Assembly: GCA_032718475.1 (NCBI GenBank)
Contig: JAUCBJ010000947.1
Coordinates: 1 to 45,523 of the forward strand
Direction: 5' to 3'
DNA length: 45,523 bases
DNA from: Nemertoderma westbladi
Lineage: Eukaryota > Xenacoelomorpha > Nemertodermatida > Nemertodermatidae
A program made the translations under genes and the position numbers. Positions 21,170-31,564 of the stretch are shown in pieces (positions within the stretch are counted from its first letter, which is position 1; each line of letters starts with the position of its first letter). The notes beneath the pieces are model-generated. The model was not told the origin of the DNA and made no database searches. It was given only the letters and a program-made list of their open reading frames with translations.

Positions 21170-23560
21170 ACTAAATTCCGGTTAAACTTACAAAAAGAAA
21201 GTAGGTTAATTTCTTTGAGTCTTAGAGAAAATAACAGTTTATTACGGCAATTTACAACTTCAGCTGGAAGCGAGTTCCAAATGGGCACCACTCTATGGGA
21301 AAAATTATTTTTGCTCATCTGCAAGCGCTGCTGTTTATGAAACAGTTTACGGTCGTGACCTCTCAACCCACCCCTAGGGGCCAAGGTAAAGAAGTCAGCG
21401 AAGTTTAGGTCGACTTCGTTGTTCGAAAGAGCGAAGGTCATCTTGAGGTCAAAAATTATGCGGCGCACTTCCAGGGGTTGAAGTTGTAATACGTTAATTC
21501 AATTCAAATAGCTTACTGTACAATCCAAATTACAACGTTTAAAAAGGCGACGTGTAAAATATCTCTGTACCCGCTCAAATAAGTCTATACAACCTAAATG
21601 AAAAGGAGACCATATAGGTGTACAGTACTCTAATAAGGGACGCACATAAGATTTAAAAGCCGTAATTAATGCAGAACGATTCGAAGTTCAAAAGCACTTG
21701 AAAATCGAATCTGTCATTTTTAGGGCCTTCCTTGGCAGCTTGTTCGCTACAATAAACATCGAAATTAAGATACTACACATTGTAATACCAGGACGTGTCA
21801 ATCTTTAAACATTTACCACCTAACATGTACTGCATATCATTTCGGTCTGCCGAACCGATGTAAAGCACGGTGCACTTATGAGCAGCAAATTTGAGTTGCC
21901 ATGTATCAGCCCACTTTTCCAAAGCAGATAAAGCTTCAGCGAGTTGCAAATTATCGGACGAGCACGCATACAGCTTTACATTGTCAGCGAACAATTTGCA
22001 TGATACACTATTACCGATTATATCAGTTAGGTCATTAATAAATAACACAAACAATATTGGGCCAAGTACGCTACCTTGAGGGGTACCGGATAGTACATAG
22101 CAGACATCGGAAAAACTATTTCCAACAACAACACGTTGGCTACGATCAGATAAAAACGCCGATAACCACAATATTAAATCTCCAGATATACCATATGCCG
22201 ATAATTTAGATAATAATTTCCTATGTACAACAGAATCAAATGCTTTCGCAAAATCAATATAAATTGTGTCCGTGCTCTGTCGACTATCTAATAAATTGCA
22301 CCAATCAGTTGTACATTCCAATAATTGAGTACATGTAGACCGTTTCTTTAGGAACCCATGTTGCGATTTAGATATGAGTTTATGATAATATAAATAATCG
22401 AGCAATTCGTCCTTTATACACATCTCCATAATTTTGCATGCAATACAGGTCAAAGAAACAGGTCTGTAATTGTACGGGTCGGCAGCATCCCCGTTCTTAT
22501 AGATTGGAACAATGAATGCTGTTAACCAAATAGAAGGTAGACAATGGCTACTAAACGATATTTGGAAAATGGCCGCTAGAGGAGCTGCCAAGCACCGTGG
22601 TAATCTTGAGAAGATAATACTAGGGAAACCATCAGGCGTACGACTCCATTTACCTTCAAGTTTACGTAATATACAGGATACGTTTACCGGACTAAAATCA
22701 ACATGAGACATAGAAATATGATTGGGAACACACCGCTCAAAATTTGGTGTAGCACTGTTATCAACGGAAAAGTTTTCTGAGAATACCTTTGATAGAATAC
22801 GGGCTTTCTCAATATCATCTACCACGGTTGCACCTTTAAATTTAAATGGTGAAACACCAGAATTAAGGTTACGTTTCGAATTGATATATGAAAAAATATC
22901 ACCAATATTGCCCGAACTAAGAATCTTGTTTTCCCGAATACAGGCTGCCCTGAAGCATGCCTGGGATACAGCTTTGGCGCATTTCTTATATTCAGAACTA
23001 CCAGTTACGGTATGACCTCGCCGCAATAAGCGTTTTTTCTTGCGTTGTAATAAACAAACAAAATCAGGAAAAACCTTCTTCTTGCATGGTGTCACCAAAC
23101 TCTTAAAAGTAACAAATCGTTCTATACCTGTACGTAGTGTAGCACTAAAAAAATCCCAAAAATCATCAACGGAAATACAAGAATCAAAATTAGTGTTCCA
23201 ATCAATACTTTCCATAAATATGGAGAATTCACTGTAGTTACCATTCTTAAAATCATAATAACCTACGTTATCATCAGATGACGGGCTACGATCAGCAGAT
23301 AAAATATTAAAAATTACAGATGCATGGTCACTAGTACTAAAATTATCAGTAACATCTACATTAGAAACAAACATATCCTCACTGGAAAAAACTAGATCTA
23401 GAATGTTATTATCGCGGGTGGGTTTAAATTGAAACTGAGTTAAACCACTGTCCAGAAAACACTGGTTTAGTAAGTCGTAGTTAGCATATGTAGGATGTGT
23501 TAAGTTAAGCCAATCGAAATCTGGTAAATTAAAATCACCATTCATGACACATTGGGTATT
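21170..23560 (-). pseudogene. LINE ORF2, endonuclease C-terminus and reverse transcriptase
   Basis: The frame starts with the GDFN box (MNGDFNLPDFDW) and the TSDHASVIF box, then an RT with IVPIYKNGD, IYIDFAKAFDS and SGTPQGSVLGPILFVLFIND. The catalytic motif reads LFADN (codon 21980-21982) where the second Asp is required, so the RT is expected to be dead. The frame stops at 21773; in other frames the C-terminal region continues with FKSYVRPLLEYCTPIW and, at 21468-21172, SHRVVPIWNSLP, typical of CR1-like proteins. Breaks: one at 23560, at least two between 21775 and 21470. Confidence 0.8.
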
Positions 23561-24130
23561 TACTTGACAGAGAAGAGATATGCATTATGCAAGAGTTTAT
23601 CAGTTTCAATGGTCGCGATGGTTCCTGATCGATATATACATATAAACCGACAGGGGGAGTTTCCAACTAGATCGATCATTACCACCTCAGTATCTACAAA
23701 GCGAGGCGGTAGTTGTACCTGGATGCATTTGATGTCCGACCGGACAAGGACGGCAACTCCACCACCACGAGAGGGTCTATCTTTGCGGAAGACACGATAT
23801 TGCCCATTGTTGCTCACCATCTTGTCTGGGATTGTATCTGTGAGCCAGGACTCGGTGACAGCCAGGATCCCATATTTATTAGGTTCTAAGAAGAGCTCAA
23901 GGTCAGTTAGTTTATTGTTCAGCGACTGAGCATTCACTAAGCAGCATTTGATGAATTGCGGCTCCTTGTCGGGTTGTTTCCCTCCGTTTAAACGTTTCCC
24001 GACGAAGAAGATGTCGGATCGGCAGTTGCGCCATTTGTATTCTATGGCGTCGTCCGAGGATCCGGCATCCGGGGCTCCGGCGTCCCGGGCTCCATCATCC
24101 GTGGCGAGGGGGACACGGGAGATGGGGTTT
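23546..24130 (-). pseudogene. LINE ORF2, endonuclease N-terminal part
   Basis: From about 24130 the frame encodes CRSDIFFVGKR, CLVNAQSLNNKLTDLELFL, ILAVTESWL and GGGVAVLVRSD, the first strands of an APE endonuclease with its conserved N and E. It ends at 23560 in a one-base frameshift; the next frame gives QVNTQCVMNGDFNLPD. The part of this open frame above 24130 is a shadow of ORF1. Confidence 0.7.
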
Positions 24131-24934
24131 CTCGTTGATCGGTGTTGTCTTTGGTTCCCGTTTATGGTACTGCTGCTCAGCCTGTAGTTGGGTAAGATCA
24201 TGGTCGATGTAAACCCCAGTATGCGCAGTAGATTTCCGGAGTTTTTTCTTTTGTTCCATGATATTATTCTTGGAATCCATGCTAGAGAGGCGGACAATGA
24301 AACGCGTAGGTTTATTATCCCTCGCCGGTAGACTGGAAACCACTGAAAATACCACATATTTCTGATCGAACTCAGACTCCAACAGAGAAGAGATTTCTCC
24401 TTTGTTAGAATCGTCGGTTGATACCGGTAAACCTCGAATGACGATGTTGAGCTCACGTTTCCGCTGCTCTTGAACCTTGCGATCCACATCCTCCGCGGTC
24501 ATTGGGACCGCAGTAGACGCAGGCCGGGATTTGTTCTTCTTCTGTTGCACCTGGGACCAGGCCTCTCCACCCGAGTCCTCGGATTCCTCTCGAAGAAGAT
24601 TGACCTCGGATTTCAGGGAACTGAAATCCTTAGTGATATTTTCTTCCAGTTTGGATATAACCGTTATTAGCGATTCTGAACTGGAACTGGTTGTATTTGT
24701 TGGTTGCTTAAATGCACCATGTGACTCGCAAGTGTTGCACACGATCTTGCAGTTTTTGGACTTCCTGAGAATCGGTATGTCCGAAGCGACGAGCCCGAGA
24801 CACTTGCTGTGAATCCAGGATCCACAGCAGTCGCATCCCAGACAGTTTCTGCCCACCACCGCCTTCAGGCAGTCGGGACACAAATTCTCCATGGTTTCGT
24901 CCCCGTCGCACGATGGAGTAGACACGTCGCACAT
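24095..24934 (-). CDS. LINE ORF1 protein, PHD-like finger plus RRM-like core
   Basis: An intact 279-residue frame starting at MCDVSTPS. Residues 18-70 contain CPDC, CDCC, HSKC and CNTC, the C4HC3 spacing of a PHD-type finger. A Ser-rich linker and a predicted coiled coil (KLEENITKDFSSLKSEVNLL) follow. Then comes a segment with ELNIVIRGLPVS and PTRFIVRLSS, matching the RNP-like strands of LINE ORF1 RNA chaperones. The last 30 residues look basic and may be shifted out of the original frame. ORF1 proteins bind LINE RNA. Transcription would run the same way as the LamG gene. Confidence 0.75.
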   Translation of the reverse strand: MCDVSTPSCDGDETMENLCPDCLKAVVGRNCLGCDCCGSWIHSKCLGLVASDIPILRKSKNCKIVCNTCESHGAFKQPTNTTSSSSESLITVISKLEENITKDFSSLKSEVNLLREESEDSGGEAWSQVQQKKNKSRPASTAVPMTAEDVDRKVQEQRKRELNIVIRGLPVSTDDSNKGEISSLLESEFDQKYVVFSVVSSLPARDNKPTRFIVRLSSMDSKNNIMEQKKKLRKSTAHTGVYIDHDLTQLQAEQQYHKREPKTTPINEKPHLPCPPRHG

Positions 24935-25486
24935 GGCGACGTGGATATGCTGGCTTAAGATATATTATGATGATATTCCCATCGGATACACCCATAGGTT
25001 GTACCCATCCGCTCAAATTATTCTCCCACCCACATAATATACTGTCATTTTTCAATACTCTGAACTTATTGAAAATCGTGAAATATGTAGTTTATGTAGT
25101 AATATTATAGTACTGGACCAGTATGGGTGGTCAGTATATTTTGGTTTAGGTACATTATGTTTTTAATAGGCGTATACGGTATGTTTTCGGAATATATCTT
25201 GAATTTTTTTTCATTTTTATTTTTTTTCATTACGAGTTTGAAATGTTTCATATTTTCACTTTTGTCTGTAGACCAGGTCAAGTATATTGTATTGTCTTTG
25301 AATACAAATTTCATGTCTCAAGAGAGATAAATTATAGACTATGTCTTAGAATACTCCATGTACTTGAATATACTATCTTATTTCAGGTACATGGACAAAT
25401 GGACATATTCCAGATCATGGGTAAAAAACATTAGTATTGGTATTGAACATACACATATTATATTGGTGTGGATGTTCAAAACTAAC

Positions 25487-26149
25487 CGTCATCTGATGCA
25501 TGAAGCATTAGTTCTCCATAAGTTGAATCCAGTTCTTCAATTGATAGGTAGCAGCTATAGTATCTAGCATGACCAATATATCCAAGATAGACATGCCCAC
25601 CATGAAGACGTTTCCCCAAAGTAAGATCTCCAGTCATATCAGCAGCACATTTTGCTGTGTTCACGGTTTCAACCTCTTTTCGAGTTCTGATGTCATCATT
25701 ACTACCAACACGCCGACTGTAAATGAATTGTTGTCTATTCACCTCACTTCTTCCAATAGCAACCATATGCCATTCATCTAGAATCACGGCATTAGTAACT
25801 TCTTGTCCTGCAACACCAGAAACCATAGGTAGGTACCATAAGGAGGTGATTGCACCATAACTCCAGAAATGTGAACCAATAGCTGAACTAGTTCCTATCT
25901 CATATATCGGTCCATGTGCTCCTCCTCCTCTCTTCACAAACATGACCATCGTGAAAGTCTCTGATGTCAATCCATCGAAATGTGGAATCTGTAAGAAACC
26001 ATTTTGCACACCCATTGCTTGGTTTTCAATACCTCCTGGTCCTGGGCCATATTTTACATTGCCATGTATCTGTCCATTATTAGTTCCATGCTTATCAATA
26101 TTACCATCAGCATCATCCATTGTCCACCATGAATCATAAGCACATATAC
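25487..26149 (-). CDS. LamG-like exon B
   Basis: Exon of 663 nt (221 codons), acceptor ATTTTAG at 26150-26151 and donor GTTAGT from 25486; phase 1 at both ends. The domain starts CAYDSWWTMDD, has HGNVKYGPGPGG, LTSETFTMVMFVKR, GPIYEIGTSS, LDEWHMVAIGRS, GDLTLGKRL and ARYYSCYLSIEEL. It keeps all three cysteines, N-terminal, middle (AKCAAD) and C-terminal (SCYL). The split codon at its start is GT, giving Gly where the other exons give Asp or Asn. About ten residues differ from B'. It lacks the A-type repeated tail. Confidence 0.85.
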
Positions 26150-26237
26150 CTAAAATATAGTAACCAATAGCTTTATATATATACATATATATACAGCAAT
26201 TGAGATAAAATGATTCACAGATTCAGTTATTATATTT

Positions 26238-26535
26238 AATTTCCAATTAAAACAATATTATGGCAAATAAAATAAATAAAATAATAAATATGAGGTAAAA
26301 TACTGTCAACTGTATTTGAAATTATTTATAAAAATTGCAATGCATTTCAAACTTAAAGTTATCTTCAGGCAAATTATAGAATTATCATAATTCGATAATT
26401 CTATAATTTGCCTGAAGATAACTTTAAGTTTGAAATGCATTGCAATTTTTATAAATAATTTTAAATACAGTATTTTACCTCATATTTATTATTTTATTTA
26501 TTTTATTTGCCATAATATTGTTTTAATTGGAAATT
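26238..26535. repeat. Foldback hairpin, arms about 145 bp
   Basis: The left arm (26238-26385) and right arm (26398-26535) are almost perfect inverted repeats around a palindromic centre ATTATCATAATTCGATAAT; the right arm lacks about 8 bases of the left near 26308. It is AT-rich and absent from copy 2 at the matching position (44255). This has the form of a MITE or foldback element. Confidence 0.85.
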
Positions 26536-26610
26536 ACATATATATATATAGATTATAAATTTAGCAAGTCAAACCCGTTGGGGTGTGGGATCCGGTTACA
26601 AAAATTAAAT

Positions 26611-26807
26611 ATATAAATATAATTGTAAGGAAACCAAGATCAACCACGTTAAATAAAAATTATAAGAAATTACACAAGCTTTCGAAATAATATAATATAA
26701 TATTTCTTTTTCAAAAAGAAATATTATATTATTTCGATAGCTTGTGTAATTTCTTATAATTTTTATTTAACGTGGTTGATCTTGGTTTCCTTACAATTAT
26801 ATTTATA

Positions 26808-26810
<3 letters not shown>
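26611..26810. repeat. Second foldback hairpin, arms about 95 bp
   Basis: The arms read ATATAAATATAATTGTAAGG and its reverse complement outward from a centre TTTCTTTTTCAAAAAGAAA near 26707. One or two mismatches are visible. It is also missing from copy 2. Confidence 0.85.
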
Positions 26811-26846
<36 letters not shown>

Positions 26847-26850
26847 TATA
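26811..26850. repeat. (TA)n microsatellite
   Basis: Alternating TA dinucleotides beside the second hairpin. Confidence 0.9.
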
Positions 26851-26984
26851 TAGTATAAACTATATGGAAATATAAATCAGGTTTCTCATCTTTGGTTATA
26901 ACAAAGTAATATAATATAAAGGTAACAGCAAAAGCAGTAACTCGAAGTTTCATAGTAATTAAGTAATATAATAACAATATAAAC

Positions 26985-27022
26985 CAATGTTTCAACTCAA
27001 ACGTGAGCCATCATCATGGTAA
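26985..27022 (-). ncRNA. Degenerate hammerhead-ribozyme-like motif
   Basis: Read on the minus strand: TACC, then ATGATGA in place of the CTGATGA core, a 6-bp stem (GGCTCA with TGAGTT) closed by a short loop, then GAAAC. The core C is changed to A and the ACGT of stem III to ACAT, so it should not cleave. Its stem II is better paired than in the plus copy at 30772. Confidence 0.45.
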
Positions 27023-27410
27023 AATATAAACTTTTACTATTAAAACTATAAACTTTTAAAAAAGGTAAACTTACCTAATAAATGTAGCTTAGGGCGAAGA
27101 AGGGAAAATTACAATTCTAATACTGTATTTGCTAAAAAAAACAATTAACGATATTCTAAATAATTGAACCCAAACCACCCCCCCCCCCCCCCTTCCCTCC
27201 TTAATTTTGTGCTACAGTATTTCTAATTTAACAGAACACACTTTAACATATTGAGTTTCCATATAAATAATGCCTCTTTTATTCTTAGTTGATACTTATA
27301 TCATGCATGGCCTATAATTTCAAAGTTCTCGGAATTGTAAGTGTGTAAATCCCAGTGGTTGAACACAGCTGAATTCTTCGGTGCAGTGAAATGTTTAGTT
27401 ACATAGTTGT

Positions 27411-27640
27411 TTAGTTTACAGTGTGTTCACACACGCGAACAGCGAAATGTCGTTCTGTTTCACCGACATAGGACGCATTACAGTGTCCACAGGTAAATAA
27501 ATATAGAATGCTTGAATGAATATGTGTTGGTAGGCGATCCTTATAACAAGACAGGTTCGACAGACGAAAACTAGGCTTGAGTATAACACAGAGATCAACT
27601 TGTGGAAGTGCGGATTTCAACAAAGCAGTCAGTTGAGTTT
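27411..27640 (-). pseudogene. Penelope-like GIY-YIG endonuclease fragment
   Basis: The frame contains LYLFTCGHCNASYVGETERH and then AVRVCEH. This is the Penelope form of the GIY-YIG nuclease, with its CX2C motif, the Y..GET core, Arg and the Glu-His. The domain nicks DNA for target-primed insertion. A stop follows the catalytic Glu region, and a frame-shifted remainder lies beneath 27400. The plus copy near 30130-30290 is more damaged. Confidence 0.7.
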
Positions 27641-27720
27641 TAAGTTCTAGGGAGTGTTTACCTGTAAAAGGAAGTACAAGAATTACATCTCATTTCTTAA
27701 CAGTAACAGTAGGTTCAGTG

Positions 27721-28545
27721 GTGTTGTCGCGTTTCGGCAACTGATAGTAGCTTTAGAGCCGCGTTTCGGCAACTCATATTCGCGTTTCGGCAACATGGTA
27801 ACAAAGTTACGTTTCGGCAACTGAGTGATGCATTTCGGCAACTCATAGTTTCATTTCGGCAACTCGTAAACAAAGGCCAACTGCATACTGCATAGAGTCT
27901 ACAATATAGAGACAGGTGGAATCTCAACTTCACCATCGCATTGTATCAACATAGGGCAGACCAAATCAGTATTATTTATTACCTTTGCCTCATTACAGTT
28001 CCCATTATTCATTCATTTTCATTCTACATGAGTTATTTTATTTAGAATCCGACATATCTCAGGATCAGTTTGAGCCCAAAATGGAGAGCGTAGGCCTACA
28101 ATGATTAGTTCTAATTTTAGGTTAGTTTGAGTAACAGCTCTCCAGCGTCACGGACGGAACGTCACGGGTGGAAACAAATTCCACATTTAGCAATCAGACC
28201 ACAAAATCATATTTTATCACTGCCATATGTGCAAACCGGCAATGTACACATATAAATGACCAATTAACAACTCTGCCATCAATAACTATAACTAACTTTT
28301 AAACTTGTCATCATTTATCATTTACTTACATTATGAATGTAGTCACAGTTACATTAAACACGAGGGTTTGTGACCTAGTTGCCGAAACGCAACTTCAGTT
28401 CGCCGAAATGCAACTACGAGTTGCCGAAATGCAACTATGAGTTGCCAAAACACAACTATAGCAGTTTGTGAAACGTAATTTTTCAGTTGCTGAAACGCGA
28501 ATTTGAGTTGCCTAAACGTGACAGTTGCTGAAACGCGACGTAACC
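27721..28545. mobile_element. Foldback DNA transposon (non-autonomous), 9-bp TSD
   Basis: GGTTCAGTG occurs at 27712-27720 and again at 28546-28554, flanking an 825-bp insert. Its ends are inverted: GTCGCGTTTCGGCAACTG near the left and the reverse complement (one mismatch) near the right. Inside the left end the unit CGTTTCGGCAACTCATA is repeated about six times (27725-27867) and the inverse about eight times at the right (28376-28540). No transposase is encoded. A 9-bp duplication with long repetitive termini fits Mutator-like or foldback elements. The cysteine-rich open frame at 27715-27936 is only the translated repeat. Confidence 0.8.
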
Positions 28546-28734
28546 GGTTCAGTGGCTTTGAATGGTAGCAATCTAAAACATGTTTAGTAGCCTTATTCAA
28601 AAGTTTAATAGGGTATCCCCATTCCTTGTAAGTATCGCAAAGAGGTTGCGAAGGTCATTGTTGAATATAATGTATGATGAGTTGATTAGTAAAATACGAT
28701 AAACCAGAGTAAAGACGAGACCTAGTTTAAAATT

Positions 28735-28758
28735 GAGTGGGATAAAGCTATCCCACTC
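28735..28758. repeat. Palindrome at the Penelope head-to-head junction
   Basis: GAGTGGGATA, four bases, then TATCCCACTC. It lies exactly where the minus copy ends and the plus copy begins. Confidence 0.85.
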
Positions 28759-28788
28759 TTTTCTATCCCCCCTCGTAAACTCAAGGAT

Positions 28789-29815
28789 GTGGAATTTATC
28801 CCTCAATTCGAGGAACTCTACAGCCGAGTACAACACGAGAATAACCGCCTGGGTCAGGATCGATTTAAAACTAAACTGAAGGCTATTGCTCTGACAGCTT
28901 TACATTCATATATTCCTGGAAAATTCTCGGGTTTGAGTGAAGAGGAAAGATATGCCTTACTTAAACTGAGAAAGAATCCGGTTATTATCGTCTGTAAACC
29001 TGATAAGGGCAATGGTGTGGAGTTACTTAATAAGACTGACTACATTAGTAAAATAGGTACAATTCTAGAGTAGGTGATACAAGTAAATTTAAACCTGTAA
29101 CCAGGGACTGGTTGCAGCTAGTAATTAGGAAGGAGAAAGCTGTTAGTAAATTTTTTCTTTGAGTTACATAAGGCAAATCTACTTACAGCTCGAGACTTTT
29201 ACACATTCTTCTTTCAACACTTCTTACACTTTCACCTACTGGCTCTAAACCTGGGCTACTTAATGGACTGGCCAAAGTTCATAAAGAAATTACTCCATTA
29301 CGCCCAATAATTTCCACAATAGGTTCTCCAACTTATAATTTGGCAAAAAAACTTTCTAGTCCCGTTACTTAGTAAAAATGTAACTGAGAAAGACTATACA
29401 ATCAAAGATACCTTCTTCTTTGTTAGTGAAATTTCCGAACTACATACAAACCGGAAAATGTTAATGGTAAGTTTTGATGTTTGACGGCTATTTACTAATG
29501 TACCATTAATTGAAACTATAGACATTATCCTGGATGTATTGTTTAAGGAAGGTGAGGCCACTGATTTAAGGGGATTAAACAAACAACAGTTCAGGAAACC
29601 ACTTGAAATGTCCATTTTGGAAAATAATTGTTTTCAATGGACAAATGTTTACTCAAGTAGTTGGCATTGCCATGGGCAGTCCTCTTGGTCCTGCCTTTGC
29701 CAATGCCTTTCTAGCATACCACAAGCAGCATTGGCTTATTGACTGTCCTTTCTCTTTCAAACCAACACTCTACCGACGGTATGTAGATGACACTTTTCTT
29801 TTATTTGACTCTTAG
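28789..29815 (+). pseudogene. Penelope-like reverse transcriptase
   Basis: The first segment (28789-29073) has ALLKLRKNPVIIVCKPDKGN, a motif of Penelope RTs. It stops at 29073 and continues in other frames with GLAKVHKEITPLRPIISTIGS (about 29265-29330), MLMVSFDV, GIAMGSPLGPAFANAFL and the catalytic YVDD at 29780-29791. A TAG at 29814 ends the frame. These RTs are related to telomerase RT. At least four breaks are visible, so it is dead. Confidence 0.8.
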
Positions 29816-30771
29816 GAACAATGTGATGAGTTTTTTTTAATACCTAATCAATTCACTCAATTTTAAACTAGGTCTCGTCTTTACTCTGGTTTATCGTATT
29901 TTACTAATCAGCTCATCATACATTATATTCAACAATGACCTTCGCAACCTCTTTGCGATACTTACAAGGAATGGGGATACCCTATTAAACATTTGAATAA
30001 GGCTACTAAACATGTTTTAGATCGCTACCATTCGATTCGACATATAATTCTTATACTTCCTTTTACAGGTAAACACTCCCTACAACTTAAAACTTGACTG
30101 ACTGCTTTGTTCAAATCCGCACTTCCACAAGTTGATCACTGTGTTATACTCAAGCCTAGTTTTTGTCTGTCGAACCTGTTTTGTTAAACGATCGCCTACC
30201 AACACACATGCGTTCTATATTTATTTACCTGTGGACACTAATGCGTCTTATCTCGGTAAAACAGAACGACATTTCGCTGTTCGTATGTATATGGGCGATC
30301 CTATGTAACTAAACATTGCACTGCACCAAAGAATTTGGATGTGTTCAACCATTGGGGTGATACTTTACACATTTACAATTCAGAGAACTGTGAAATTATA
30401 GACCATGCATAATCTAAGTATTAACTAAATATAAAAGATGATTTATTTATACGGAAACTCAATCCGTCACTGAATAATCACGAGTGTTCTGTTAAATTAT
30501 AAATACTGTAGCACAAAATTAAGGAGGGGGTGGGGGGATGGTTTGGGTTCAATTATTTAGATATCGTTAGGTTTTTTTTAGCAAATACAGTATTAGAATT
30601 GTAATTTTCCCTTCTTCGCCCTAAGCTACATTTATTAGGTAATTTCTTTACCGGTGTTACTGCTGTACATTATAGTAAAACTATTCAAGTTGTTGTTGTA
30701 TTTAGGAATTCATATAATTAATTATATTCCGTACACTATATTTTATTACTTAATTCCGTAAGTTTATATTT

Positions 30772-30812
30772 TACCCTGATGATGGCACATGTTTGAGTTG
30801 AAACGTTGGTTT
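30772..30812 (+). ncRNA. Hammerhead-ribozyme-like motif of the Penelope element
   Basis: TACC is followed by a perfect CTGATGA core (30776-30782), a stem II (GGCACA with TGAGTT, one mismatch), GAAAC (30800-30804), then GTT and GGT, which can pair with ACC as stem I. The ACGT after GAA is self-complementary, as in dimeric hammerheads with very short stem III. Hammerhead motifs are known in Penelope-like elements. Activity is not shown. Confidence 0.5.
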
Positions 30813-30871
30813 ATATTGTTATTATATTACTTAATTACTATGAATCTTCGAGTTATTGCTTTTGCGGTTCC

Positions 30872-31564
30872 AACTTCAAGGGTTACAAAGAGTCAAAGGT
30901 TATAATAGGGCGAAGGTTAAAAAATGCTTTTAAAAAATAGCTGGTCAAAAAGTAAAGTATTTAATTTATATTAATATAAAGAAGATAAAAATTACGGATT
31001 ACTGAAATGGCAGTTCAATGTACAATATATGAGTAAATTATAGGTGTAAATAGAAATAAATTATAGAAAATGATTATATAATTATAACTAAAGTGAAGGC
31101 CATCGTTGTAATCTTCTCTTTTTCCTTAAATTATTTGTAGATATTAGTTTATTTGTTGGGTAGAAAACATGTGAAAGTATTTGGGTTGATTATCTATTTA
31201 ATTGGGATCTAAAGTCTCCAAATTGTGTGTCAGTATCAACCTAATTTTCTCATTTTTTAATGTCATTAGGTACTTCTTAATTTTCTAAATAGTAATATAA
31301 ATAATTTGTCCAAGATGTTCAAGATTGCACTCAATTTTGTTATGCCTTTTTCACTTCATAATTCACCAAAGTTTTCTAGTAATATTTCGTTAAAGAAATA
31401 AAACAAAGGGTATACTTTGGTGAGCCCATTCAGTAATAAATAAGAACACATTGACCACATAACAAGTTAAACATAGTTGAACATAGTTGAACAAATGTTA
31501 AGACTTCTTTCAGTTACAAATATATTCTATTTTAAATAGCAGAAACAATATTCAATTAACTTAC
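30872..31564. other. Intron between exons C and B, nothing else recognised
   Basis: AT-rich, no frame or repeat that I could identify. Confidence 0.5.

Larger units (their letters stand above)
20646..24947 (-). mobile_element. CR1-like LINE with ORF1 and ORF2, minus strand
   Basis: Inserted between 20645 and 24948, where copy 2 reads straight through (43045-43050). Its 3' end has an (ATT)n run at 20651-20676 in this orientation. ORF1 (24934-24095) has a PHD-like finger; ORF2 (about 24094-21170) has APE endonuclease and RT. Both ends are therefore set by the empty site. ORF2 carries frameshifts near 23560 and 21480-21775 and a changed RT active site. Confidence 0.85.
15239..26925. repeat. Segmental duplication, copy 1 (exons A and B)
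   Basis: The segments 15239-17440, 20551-20645, 24948-26200 and 26850-26925 match copy 2 (40752-44345) in order and orientation, including introns and the tandem repeats at the outer edge. The remaining sequence is transposons inserted in this copy only: an RTE-like LINE, a CR1-like LINE, a SINE-like insert and hairpin elements. Confidence 0.85.
26925..28745 (-). mobile_element. Penelope-like element, minus copy, 3' half, split by a DNA transposon
   Basis: Minus-strand sequence from 28738 down to about 26925 matches 29864-30871 on the plus strand. It carries the region after the RT and the GIY-YIG endonuclease. A foldback transposon (27721-28545) splits it. The 3' end is set where the two copies stop matching. 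The hammerhead-like motif near its end is mutated. Confidence 0.75.
28746..30871 (+). mobile_element. Penelope-like element, plus copy
   Basis: It holds an RT of the Penelope type, a decayed GIY-YIG region and a 3' end with a hammerhead-like motif. The 5' end lies at the palindromic junction with the minus copy. The final match to the minus copy is 'actatgaatcttcgagtta' near 30840. Several stops and frameshifts are present. Confidence 0.8.

Noticed and set aside
27715-27936. Cysteine-rich repeated open frame (SCRNA units)
   Set aside because: It is the translated subterminal repeat of the foldback transposon.
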